13,641 nt of DNA from an uncultured Erysipelotrichaceae bacterium (GCA_902782955.1 CACZPD010000204.1:1-13641); one strand, 5' to 3'; counted from the first letter of the stretch, positions 6,425 to 13,397 are shown. Numbers and translations are program-made. The notes: generated from the sequence alone by a model not told the origin.

Positions 6425-7351
6425 ATGCCCGTAAACAAACCGCAGATCATCACAACAAAACAGGCAAAAGCTCAGGTAAATACCCTTGGTATCTCCCTGA
6501 TCATTTATATTTCCCTGTTATTGCTGCTGTGGCACGGTTCTTCTCTGGTTGCCAGATACGCACCGCAGGCATTCATGGGTTATGATGCAGACCTCATCAC
6601 AATGGTATTTGTTTCCGTCATGATCCTGCTTGTCGCTTTTATTCCCTTTTCCATCAGTGCAAGGAAACTGAGGCTGCCGATCAGGGATTACCTGCAGAAA
6701 CCGGATATCACCCTGGGCAAACTCGCCGCACTGTGCTGCATGGGTACGGGAATCATGCTGATCGTATTGTTTGTCGTTTCGATCTTTGGAAATTTCTTCG
6801 GTACAGAACTCAGGGATTACGCGTTTATCGGGGCATTTACCTCCACCAACAACATCATCAAGAATATCGTTTACTTTGTCCTTACCGTCCTGATCCAGCC
6901 GGTCTGTGACGAATACATATTCCGCGGTATCATACAGCGTCAGCTTGGTCACTACAACAGATATTTCGGCGTACTGGCTTCATCTGTCCTGTATGCGCTG
7001 GCACAGTCCAGTATCGCCGACGCAGCCATAGCTGTCTTCCTGGGCTGGTTCCTTGCCCTTGTCACACTGCGGTATCATTCCATCAAACCGGCTATAAGGA
7101 TCCACATATTCACTTCTTTCTTCACCTGGCTGATCATCGCCCTGCCCGAAAAATTCGTCATTATACCGACCATCATGATCGTACTCATATACATCGTCGT
7201 TGCGCTGAGCCTGTTCAACCGTACCATCAACTACCGGATCGCGAGGCACGGGGCAGCGGAGCCGAAACTGTGGAAGATCGTCTTCACATCCTGGACCATC
7301 ATCACATGTGTTATTCTATTCGTTATCAACAACTTCCTCGGACTATTATAA
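6425..7351 (+). CDS. CPBP-family (CAAX-protease-like) membrane protein with altered metal-site motifs
   Basis: A 308-residue protein with about eight to nine hydrophobic segments (near 21-41, 56-77, 97-122, 145-162, 181-217, 226-265 and 286-306). The segment CDEYIFRGIIQRQ at 161-173 matches the EExxxR motif of the Rce1/CPBP intramembrane metalloprotease family. The second motif (FxxxH) reads Y190-A-L-A-Q194, so the metal-binding His is Gln. The third (HxxxN) reads H227-I-F-T-S231. The first Glu of the EE pair is Asp162. Known family roles include prenyl-protein cleavage and bacteriocin self-immunity; with two ligand positions changed the protein may be a non-proteolytic member. It has its own promoter, an AGAGGA ribosome site and a following terminator. 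No signal peptide. Confidence 0.8.
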   Translation: MPVNKPQIITTKQAKAQVNTLGISLIIYISLLLLLWHGSSLVARYAPQAFMGYDADLITMVFVSVMILLVAFIPFSISARKLRLPIRDYLQKPDITLGKLAALCCMGTGIMLIVLFVVSIFGNFFGTELRDYAFIGAFTSTNNIIKNIVYFVLTVLIQPVCDEYIFRGIIQRQLGHYNRYFGVLASSVLYALAQSSIADAAIAVFLGWFLALVTLRYHSIKPAIRIHIFTSFFTWLIIALPEKFVIIPTIMIVLIYIVVALSLFNRTINYRIARHGAAEPKLWKIVFTSWTIITCVILFVINNFLGLL

Positions 7352-7379
7352 AAACGGGTTCACACCCGTTTCTTTTTTT
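7352..7379. terminator. Bidirectional rho-independent terminator
   Basis: AAACGGGT (7352-7359), loop TCAC, ACCCGTTT (7364-7371), then C and seven Ts. It sits right after the CPBP gene stop and ends at the stop of the convergent small gene; in the reverse direction the stem is followed by further Ts, so it can serve both. Confidence 0.85.
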
Positions 7380-7635
7380 ATCCTTTCAGACCTTCTTCCT
7401 GGCGCTGCATGTTTTCCACTACAACGTCATAGATATCTCCGATCGACTGTCCGTATTCCAGGATCTGCCATGGTTCATTTGTATGAAAATGAATCTTGAT
7501 CAGCGTATCATCGCCTACAACCAGGAGGCAGTCCCCTTTGAAATGCTCTGTAATATAATCATGGATCTCATCTTCATCAAGATCTTCACCATCTATAAGC
7601 AGCTGTGTATCAAATTTAAATTCCAACTGTTCCAT
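7378..7635 (-). CDS. Stand-alone FakA (YloV) middle-domain-like small protein
   Basis: The 85-residue product matches one segment of fatty-acid kinase FakA/YloV (DhaL-related) proteins: GDCLLVVGDDTLIKIHFHTN at 34-53, ILEYGQSIGDIYDV at 58-71 and ENMQRQ at 74-79. In full-length FakA (about 550 residues) this segment lies between the N-terminal DhaL-type nucleotide-binding domain and the C-terminal part, and holds the HxHT motif with its conserved histidines. Here both flanking parts are absent and the gene has a proper start, an AAAGGAG ribosome site and its own promoter, so it looks like a real small protein rather than debris. A partner for, or modulator of, a complete FakA/FakB system elsewhere is plausible but inferred. 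Confidence 0.75.
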   Translation of the reverse strand: MEQLEFKFDTQLLIDGEDLDEDEIHDYITEHFKGDCLLVVGDDTLIKIHFHTNEPWQILEYGQSIGDIYDVVVENMQRQEEGLKG

Positions 7636-7662
7636 TTGTATTTCTCCTTTTCCTATGTCCGC

Positions 7663-7671
7663 ATTATAGCA
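7663..7671 (-). promoter_or_regulatory. Extended -10 promoter of the FakA-middle-domain gene
   Basis: TGCTATAAT on the minus strand, a perfect extended -10, lying just after the upstream GTPase-nuclease stop. Transcription would begin near 7656, about 20 nt before the ATG. Confidence 0.6.
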
Positions 7672-7686
7672 TGTTTTTCCTTAAAA

Positions 7687-10170
7687 TCACTTTGAATAGA
7701 TCGTCTCCATCGCTTCGATCATGTTTTTCAGCTGACGCGCGGATATTCTGAGAGCCCCGTGCGCAAGGATCGCATTCTGCACCAGACCGTCAGAAGATGC
7801 CACTGTCAGGTCATACTGATCCTCAAGGTCCAGAGAGATCTTTTCGATGTAGGCATCTGCCGTTTCCCCGTATTTGGTATATACGACCAGCAGATCCCCC
7901 TTCTGATCCCGGCTGCCGTAGTTGTCCCTGACCTGATAGCCGTCAAAGACGATCATCATTTTCTGACCGGTATATGCCTGGTATTCCGCCATGACCGCGA
8001 TCAGTTTTTCCCTGGCATTGAACAGGTCATCCTTCGCAATTTCCTTCAGTTCCGGCCAGTCATAAATAACATTGTATCCGTCTACGATCAGATATTTGGG
8101 AAGCCGGACGACATTTGACCGGTATGGCTTTGCCGGTTTTTTCTGCGCGGAACTGCCGGATTTCTTTTTGCTGCGGTTGTTGCCGGAAGCCTTTTCCAGT
8201 ATACTCTCCAGCTGGTCTTCCCGTACGCGTATGCTTTCCCGTCTGTATACACCGGTCTCCTCGACTGTACGGATCTGAATATGCATGGATTCATCCGCCT
8301 TGTACCAGGGAACGATATATCCTGAACCGTTCGCGCAGAATACTGAATCCGGCGGATTGCGAAAGTCCATCTCCGGATCATAGCCGCTTTCTTCTGTCAG
8401 CCTGGCCTGTTCTTCTGACGGGAAGTATCCGGCCTGCTGAAAGGTAAACAGTCCTTTTCCTTTTGTATATGAGACAACTTCATTCTGATAGTTCATGAGT
8501 CTTCTGACAGGCCCTCTGCCGGTGATCCGCATACGCTGATCATCGTTTTCCACGTTCACAGACGCGTTCCTCTGTTCCAGGTCATACAGTGCGTATGACA
8601 GATCATCAGCCGGAACTGTCAGGATAAAATCATAATACGGTTCAAGCAGGATATTATCCGCCTTCATCAGAGCCTGCCTGACCGCCCTGCCGGCCGCTTC
8701 ACGGAAATCACCGCCCATCGTATGTTTCAGGTGTCCTTTTCCTGCGACCAGGGAAATACGGACATCCGTCAGCGGTGAACCGGTCAGAACACCTTTATGG
8801 CGTTTTCTTTCCAGCGCATCCATGATCGATTTCTGAAAACCGGCAGAAAGCGTGTCGGGAATACATTCATTGGCAAACTCCAGACCGCTGTTTCTTTCCA
8901 GCGGTGTCAGCCGGACATGTACTTCCGCATAATGCCGGAGCGGTTCAAAGTGACCGGAGCCGGAAACAGGCTCCCTGATCGTCTCCTGATACAGTATCCT
9001 TCCTTCCGAAAACCCGATCATGATGCCGCATTCTTCATAGATCTTTTTCTGCAGGATTTCCTTCTGCATCTCACCCATGATCTGCACGGAGATCTTGTGT
9101 GTCTTTTCATCCACGGAGATCTGCAGCTGCGGATCCTGTTCCGCCAGTTTTCTGCATATCCTGCTGAGCGTCATCCGGTCTGCGCCTTTCGGTACGGCTA
9201 TTTCATAAGACATAAACGCATGCAGAAGAGATACAGGATTGGATTCCTCAAAACCGAGTCCCTGGCCTGCTTCCGCATGATTCAGACCTTTAAGGACACA
9301 TACCATACCGGCTTCAGCCTCAGGGATCATTTTATAATCCTTACCGGAATAGATCCGGATCTGATCAACTTTTTCATCTTCCCCGATCCTGTCCCTTGCG
9401 CGCAGGACACCGCCTGTAACACGGATATGCGTCAGTCTGTTTTTCTGTGCATCCTCCGAGATCTTGTAAACACGTGCGCCGAACTCGTCAGGATATGATC
9501 TTTCAGGAACCATTTCCGTGATCAGATCCAGAAGATCACTGACACCGTCCCCTTTCAGCGCGGAGCCGAAAAGCACCGGGTATACCTGTCTCTTCATGAA
9601 CGCTTCCTGCAGGAGTCCGGATGAAACGGAACCATGCTCCATATACTCGTTCAGGATATCATCATTGATCATGGCAAGTTTTTCTTCTTTTTCCGGATCA
9701 GACCAGTCAATGCATGCATCGGTAAAATGTCCCAGAAGATCATGCATCAGATCTGCTTTTTCCCGGAAGGAAATATCCATTTTATTTACAAAGATCACAG
9801 CCGGAATCTGATAATGTTCAAGACATCTCCAGATCGTCTCCGTATGGCTCTGAACACCGTCCTGTCCGTTGATCAGGATCACCGCAAGATCCAGCACCTG
9901 CAGACTCCGTTCCATTTCACTGGAAAAATCCACATGACCGGGTGTATCGATCACATAGACCTCAGTATCGTTCCATTCCAGAAAAGCTTCCTTTGCGTAA
10001 ATAGTAATGCCGTGGTTTCTTTCTTCCGCATCAAAATCAAGGAAGGCATCTTTATGATCTACCCTTCCAAGTTTCCGGATCTGTCCGGACTGATACAGCA
10101 TCTGCTCGATACATGTTGTTTTCCCGGCATCGACATGCGCCAGAATACCTGTCAAGATTCGTTTCTTCAT
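7687..10170 (-). CDS. Tet-like ribosomal translation GTPase fused to a C-terminal YacP/Rae1-type NYN ribonuclease domain
   Basis: 827 residues. Residues 1-650 follow the EF-G/Tet(M) ribosomal-protection plan: G1 AHVDAGKTT at 11-19, ERNHGIT at 50-56 (switch I Thr56), DTPGH at 75-79 with catalytic His79, NKMD at 129-132, the beta-barrel domain near 225-310, and domains III-V to about 635. The Tet(M) domain IV tip YSPV is missing; the region reads KGHLKHTMGGDFREA at 478-492, so tetracycline resistance is doubtful. A basic Ser/Lys/Gly linker (about 660-690) leads to a NYN domain at 692-827: VDGYNVI at 696-702, FDG at 742-744, ETADAYIE at 769-776, SSD at 792-794 and ALRISARQL at 815-823. These match YacP, known in Bacillus subtilis as Rae1, a ribosome A-site endonuclease. 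All expected acidic residues (Asp697, Asp743, Asp772, Asp794) are present. The start is fixed by the GTPase N-terminus; no ribosome site precedes it. Cleavage by this protein is inferred. Confidence 0.93.
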   Translation of the reverse strand: MKKRILTGILAHVDAGKTTCIEQMLYQSGQIRKLGRVDHKDAFLDFDAEERNHGITIYAKEAFLEWNDTEVYVIDTPGHVDFSSEMERSLQVLDLAVILINGQDGVQSHTETIWRCLEHYQIPAVIFVNKMDISFREKADLMHDLLGHFTDACIDWSDPEKEEKLAMINDDILNEYMEHGSVSSGLLQEAFMKRQVYPVLFGSALKGDGVSDLLDLITEMVPERSYPDEFGARVYKISEDAQKNRLTHIRVTGGVLRARDRIGEDEKVDQIRIYSGKDYKMIPEAEAGMVCVLKGLNHAEAGQGLGFEESNPVSLLHAFMSYEIAVPKGADRMTLSRICRKLAEQDPQLQISVDEKTHKISVQIMGEMQKEILQKKIYEECGIMIGFSEGRILYQETIREPVSGSGHFEPLRHYAEVHVRLTPLERNSGLEFANECIPDTLSAGFQKSIMDALERKRHKGVLTGSPLTDVRISLVAGKGHLKHTMGGDFREAAGRAVRQALMKADNILLEPYYDFILTVPADDLSYALYDLEQRNASVNVENDDQRMRITGRGPVRRLMNYQNEVVSYTKGKGLFTFQQAGYFPSEEQARLTEESGYDPEMDFRNPPDSVFCANGSGYIVPWYKADESMHIQIRTVEETGVYRRESIRVREDQLESILEKASGNNRSKKKSGSSAQKKPAKPYRSNVVRLPKYLIVDGYNVIYDWPELKEIAKDDLFNAREKLIAVMAEYQAYTGQKMMIVFDGYQVRDNYGSRDQKGDLLVVYTKYGETADAYIEKISLDLEDQYDLTVASSDGLVQNAILAHGALRISARQLKNMIEAMETIYSK

Positions 10171-10178
10171 ATGCAGGA

Positions 10179-10187
10179 ATTATAACA
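10179..10187 (-). promoter_or_regulatory. Extended -10 promoter of the GTPase-nuclease fusion; leaderless or 2-nt leader
   Basis: TGTTATAAT on the minus strand ends 8 nt before the ATG at 10170. A normal start-site distance puts the first base at 10172-10170, so the message would begin at or within 2 nt of the ATG. The intervening TCCTGCAT has no Shine-Dalgarno match. Confidence 0.6.
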
Positions 10188-10208
10188 TTCTGAATCAATT
10201 CCATACAG

Positions 10209-10232
10209 AAAAAGACCCTGATTTTCATCAGG
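10209..10232 (-). terminator. Rho-independent terminator of tRNA-Leu
   Basis: On the minus strand CCTGAT (10232-10227), loop GAAA, ATCAGG (10222-10217), then GTCTTTTT. It lies 12 nt after the tRNA 3' end and isolates the fusion gene from upstream transcription. Confidence 0.75.
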
Positions 10233-10243
10233 ATCCTGTCTCG

Positions 10244-10327
10244 TGCCCGTGATCGGACTTGAACCGATACGCTGTTGCCAGCGGCAGATTTTGAGTCTGC
10301 TGCGTCTGCCGATTCCGCCACACGGGC
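10244..10327 (-). tRNA. tRNA-Leu (anticodon CAA)
   Basis: An 84-nt class II tRNA. Acceptor GCCCGTG (5') pairs with CACGGGC, with discriminator A at 10244. The anticodon stem GCAGA/TCTGC encloses loop CTCAAAA, giving anticodon CAA, which reads UUG. A long variable arm (CGCTGGCAACAGCG) and a TTCAAGT T-loop are present. CCA is not encoded. It stands alone with its own promoter and terminator, between two EF-G-like GTPase genes. Confidence 0.95.
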
Positions 10328-10340
10328 ATTGCCAGATAAT

Positions 10341-10349
10341 TTTATATCA
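10341..10349 (-). promoter_or_regulatory. Extended -10 promoter of tRNA-Leu
   Basis: TGATATAAA on the minus strand, with TTGCTT 15 nt upstream as a weak -35. Transcription would begin about 7 nt before the mature tRNA 5' end. Confidence 0.5.
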
Positions 10350-10401
10350 TCCGTGCTGAAAAAGCAACGCAGGAAGACCGTCATCAATGATAGGAAAACA
10401 T

Positions 10402-10429
10402 AAAAAAGAAGAGTCCGAAGACCCTTCTT
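10402..10429 (-). terminator. Rho-independent terminator of the ankyrin/EF-G-like operon
   Basis: On the minus strand AAGAAGGGTC (10429-10420), loop TTCG, GACTCTTCTT (10415-10406), then more Ts. A C(UUCG)G tetraloop closes a 10-bp stem with one G-U pair. It starts 9 nt after the stop codon. Confidence 0.9.
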
Positions 10430-10438
10430 CATGTATGA

Positions 10439-12511
10439 TTATTCAGCGTCTTTTCTCGCCTTTTCTTCGATGACCTTTTCAGCAACGTTCTGCGGAGCCG
10501 GTTCATAGCGGTCAAACGCGATAACATATGTGCCTCTGCCCTGTGTCATGGAACGGAGTTCATTTGCATATGTCAGCATTTCAGCCATCGGTACTTCAGC
10601 GTCGATGACCTGGTCGCCGTCTTCATTGGCAGCCATACCCATGATCAGACCGCGTCTCTTCGTGCAGTCGCCCATGAGTGTTCCGGTGTATTCTTCCGGT
10701 GCAATGATTCTGACTTTTCCGATCGGTTCGAGCAGAACCGGTTTTGCCATAGGCATTGCTTTGTTGAACGCAAGTCTCGCAGCTTCCTTGAACGCTACTT
10801 CCTTGGAGTCAACCGGGTGGTAGGATCCATCGTATAATGTCGCCTTGACACCAACGACCTTGAATCCAGCCAGAGGTCCGTGCTGCATGCAGTCACGCAG
10901 ACCTGCTTCAACCGGCGGGAAGTACTGTTTCGGAACAGCGCCGCCGAATACTTCCTCGGCAAATTCCATCTCGTCACCGTCACATGGTTCAAATCTTACC
11001 CAGACATCGCCATACTGACCGGCACCGCCGTTCTGCTTCTTATATTTACCCTGGGCTTCTGCTTTGCCGCGGATCGTTTCACGATACTGTACAGTCGGAA
11101 CTGCTGTGACAACGTCAACTTTATATTTGGATTTAAGCTTGGAGAGAATCAGATCGATATGCTGGTCACCCATTCCGTAGAGGACCTGTTCATGTGTTTC
11201 CTTGTTGTTGTCCAGTCTCAGAGTTCCGTCTTCCTGAGCCATGTTGCGGATACCGACAGACATCTTGTCTTCGTCAGCTTTTGTCTTCGGGCTGATCGCA
11301 TAGCCAAGCATCGGCTGCGGATAATCGATTGCCGGATAGTGAACCGGTTTTGCCTTTGTGCTCAGTGTATCATTGGTGTCAGTGGACTGCAGTTTGACAA
11401 CAGCACCGATGTCACCTGTAAAGAGCTTGCCGACACCGATCTGGAATTTTCCGTTGATGACATAGATCTGACCGATCTTTTCATTTGTATCTTTTTTCTG
11501 GTTGTAAACCTGGGAATCGCTGTTCAGCACACCGCTCATAACCTTCAGATAGGAGATCTTTCCAACGAACGGGTCAATGATGGTCTTGAATACGAAAGCA
11601 GATAATGCTTCGTTTTCATTTGTTTCCATCGAGATCTCTGCTTCCTTGGCATTCAGAGCCTTGACAGTGCCCTTTTCAGCATAACTCGGGAAGTATTCCG
11701 TGATCAGATCCATCAGGCGTTCGAGGCCGACCTGCTGGTTTGCACTTCCGGAATATACCGGACGGATGTCGCCGTTTCTGACGCCGATGCGCAGTCCCTT
11801 GGCGATCTCATGTTCATCAAATTCTTCACCTTCAAAGAATTTTTCCATCAGTTCATCATCGGACATTGCGATCGCTTCAGCGATTTCATCATAGTAACCG
11901 TTGACCTGGTCTGTCAGGGCTGCCGGAACTTCCTGTGCTTCTTTCTTGTTATTGTAATACCAAGCCTTCTTGCGCAGGATATTAACGGAACCGACTTCCT
12001 TGCCGTTTTCAATGATCGGCATTTCGAACGGGATGACAGTCTTTCCGAATTTATCTCTCAATGCTGTGTATGTCTTTTCAAAAGATGCATGTTCATCATC
12101 GATCTTGTTAATGAAGAAAATTGTCGGCAGTTTCTGTTTGGATACAGCATTCTTCCATGCTCTTTCCGTTCCTGCTTCAACGCCTTCTTTTCCGTCAACG
12201 ACGATCAGGGCGTTGTCACCGACCATAAGTCCTGTGACTTCTTCACCGGCATAATCCATATAGCCTGGTGTATCGATGAAATTGATCTTCTTGTTTTTCC
12301 ATTCTACCGGTGCCAGATGGCAGTAGCATGACAGTCCTCTTTTTCCTTCTTCCGGGTCAAAATTCAGGGCTGTTGTACCGTCGCCGGCTTTGCCGTAGCG
12401 GTCAATCGCTTTTGTTTCAAACAGGCACGCTTCAATTACAGAGCTCTTGCCGGCGCCTGAATGGCCGAGTACTACAACATTTCTAACTTCGTTTGCTAAA
12501 TAATCTCTCAT
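10439..12511 (-). CDS. EF-G-2-like translation GTPase (elongation factor G paralogue)
   Basis: 690 residues with the full five-domain EF-G plan. The G1 loop is GHSGAGKS at 16-23, not the AHIDAGKT of canonical EF-G. Switch I has GLS (59-61) where canonical EF-G has GIT. G3 is DTPGY at 80-84, with Tyr in place of the catalytic His. NKID is at 135-138. Domain IV has the SYHPVDSKE tip sequence. These traits fit the EF-G-2 subfamily, whose members are paralogues of uncertain role; the housekeeping EF-G is expected elsewhere with the ribosomal protein genes. The start at 12511 is preferred to an ATG at 12559: it matches the family start, has GGGAGA 8 nt upstream, and follows the ankyrin gene stop by 14 nt. 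It is therefore co-transcribed with the ankyrin gene. Confidence 0.92.
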   Translation of the reverse strand: MRDYLANEVRNVVVLGHSGAGKSSVIEACLFETKAIDRYGKAGDGTTALNFDPEEGKRGLSCYCHLAPVEWKNKKINFIDTPGYMDYAGEEVTGLMVGDNALIVVDGKEGVEAGTERAWKNAVSKQKLPTIFFINKIDDEHASFEKTYTALRDKFGKTVIPFEMPIIENGKEVGSVNILRKKAWYYNNKKEAQEVPAALTDQVNGYYDEIAEAIAMSDDELMEKFFEGEEFDEHEIAKGLRIGVRNGDIRPVYSGSANQQVGLERLMDLITEYFPSYAEKGTVKALNAKEAEISMETNENEALSAFVFKTIIDPFVGKISYLKVMSGVLNSDSQVYNQKKDTNEKIGQIYVINGKFQIGVGKLFTGDIGAVVKLQSTDTNDTLSTKAKPVHYPAIDYPQPMLGYAISPKTKADEDKMSVGIRNMAQEDGTLRLDNNKETHEQVLYGMGDQHIDLILSKLKSKYKVDVVTAVPTVQYRETIRGKAEAQGKYKKQNGGAGQYGDVWVRFEPCDGDEMEFAEEVFGGAVPKQYFPPVEAGLRDCMQHGPLAGFKVVGVKATLYDGSYHPVDSKEVAFKEAARLAFNKAMPMAKPVLLEPIGKVRIIAPEEYTGTLMGDCTKRRGLIMGMAANEDGDQVIDAEVPMAEMLTYANELRSMTQGRGTYVIAFDRYEPAPQNVAEKVIEEKARKDAE

Positions 12512-12525
12512 ACTTTCTCTCCCGC

Positions 12526-13194
12526 TTATTTCAATATATCTTTCAGATTGGCCAGGCATTCCTTACGGACGTAGTGGATCGCCAGATTGCCGTCGTTGTC
12601 CTTCACTTCTTTATCCGCTCCGTGATCCAGCAGCAGCTGAACCAGTTCCGGGAAGCCGCTGTATGCAGCCCTCATCAGAGCTGTACAGCCTCTTGTATCT
12701 GCCGCATTGATGTTCGCGCCATGCTCAAGCAGATAAATAATAATATCTTTCTTATATGCATTTACCGCTTCCATCAGAGCTGTTCTGCCCTGATCATCTA
12801 CCGCATCGATCTCCGCGCCTTTTTCCACCAGATAGTGTACCACTTCTTCCTCTCCGAGAAGAGCTGCTCTCATCAAAGCGGTACGTCCCTTGTTGTCGTG
12901 TGAATTCACATCCGCACCGGCATGAACAAGCATTCTGCAGATATCAACATGTCCTTTTTTCGCGGCGCCCATCAGTGCCGTTTTGTTGTTCTTATCTCTT
13001 TTTCTCGGATCTGCGCCGTTATCGATCAGATAGCGCACAATATCCGCGTGGCCGCGCTTTGCACTTCTCATCAGAGCTGTGCGGCCGTCGCCGTTGGCGA
13101 TATTCACATTTGCGCCTTTCGCGACTTCTGCACAGACTTTTGCAAAATCTCCGCTTGCTGCCGCTTCAAAGAATTCACGATTTGTCTGATCCAT
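12526..13194 (-). CDS. Ankyrin-repeat protein
   Basis: A soluble 222-residue protein made wholly of ankyrin repeats: an N-cap (to about residue 34), five 33-residue repeats beginning GDGRTALM, KNNKTALM, NKGRTALM, DQGRTALM and TRGCTALM, and a C-cap (NDGNLAIHYV). TALM replaces the usual TPLH at the start of the first helix. The repeats show at DNA level as a 99-nt periodicity. There is no signal peptide or membrane segment, so it should act in the cytoplasm as a binding scaffold. An ATG at 13194 is chosen over one at 13221 because AGGAGG lies 6 nt upstream. It precedes the EF-G-2-like gene by 14 nt, which suggests that GTPase or the ribosome as a possible partner; this is inference. Confidence 0.93.
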   Translation of the reverse strand: MDQTNREFFEAAASGDFAKVCAEVAKGANVNIANGDGRTALMRSAKRGHADIVRYLIDNGADPRKRDKNNKTALMGAAKKGHVDICRMLVHAGADVNSHDNKGRTALMRAALLGEEEVVHYLVEKGAEIDAVDDQGRTALMEAVNAYKKDIIIYLLEHGANINAADTRGCTALMRAAYSGFPELVQLLLDHGADKEVKDNDGNLAIHYVRKECLANLKDILK

Positions 13195-13230
13195 ACCTTT
13201 CCTCCTTGTATTTTCAGTCAAATGAGTATG

Positions 13231-13253
13231 AAAAAGATGGATAAAAATCCATC
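13231..13253 (-). terminator. Terminator-like hairpin in the leader of the ankyrin operon
   Basis: On the minus strand GATGGAT (13253-13247), loop TTTT, ATCCATC (13242-13236), then TTTTT (13235-13231). The 7-bp stem has only three GC pairs, so it is weak. It sits 37 nt before the ankyrin start codon and could attenuate that operon or end transcription arriving from the upstream gene. Confidence 0.45.
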
Positions 13254-13259
13254 ATAAAG

Positions 13260-13352
13260 TCAGAATTTTTGCCGATTCCCACTGAAAACAGCTTTTCCTC
13301 CGAAACGATTCTCTTTTTCCAGAACAATGAAAACTGTTTTACCTGCAATCAT
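13260..13352 (-). CDS. Possible 30-residue leader ORF before the ankyrin operon
   Basis: An ATG at 13352 opens a 30-codon frame (MIAGKTVFIV..., ending GNRQKF) with GGAG 9 nt upstream. Its stop lies 6 nt before the terminator-like hairpin. Position between a candidate promoter and that hairpin is the only argument for it; composition is not telling and no family is recognised. A chance frame is quite possible. The rest of the 13195-13491 interval holds the hairpin, the candidate promoter and nothing else I can identify. Confidence 0.2.
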   Translation of the reverse strand: MIAGKTVFIVLEKENRFGGKAVFSGNRQKF

Positions 13353-13397
13353 TTAAATAAACTCCGATCTGTACACTTGCTGAATCTTACTACCCTA

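Noticed and set aside
8797..9498. A 233-codon plus-strand frame opposite the GTPase-nuclease gene.
   Set aside because: Antisense shadow of a gene with clear family motifs; no ribosome site, promoter or recognisable domain.
7687..10170. Calling the gene a tetracycline resistance determinant.
   Set aside because: The overall fold matches Tet proteins, but the domain IV tip sequence is absent and a nuclease domain is added.
10052..10432. A 126-codon minus-strand frame crossing the tRNA region.
   Set aside because: It starts in the terminator of the EF-G-like gene, reads through the tRNA-Leu (the middle is a translated tRNA) and overlaps the fusion gene in another frame.
10880..11605. A 241-codon plus-strand frame opposite the EF-G-like gene.
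   Set aside because: Antisense shadow caused by codon bias of the real gene; its hydrophobic look follows from complementing charged residues.
12512..12559. Longer start for the EF-G-like protein at 12559.
   Set aside because: It would overlap the ankyrin gene and lacks a ribosome site; the start at 12511 fits the family and has GGGAGA upstream.
12600..13120. A 99-nt tandem repeat pattern considered as a CRISPR or satellite array.
   Set aside because: It stays in frame and corresponds exactly to 33-residue ankyrin repeats with variable positions.
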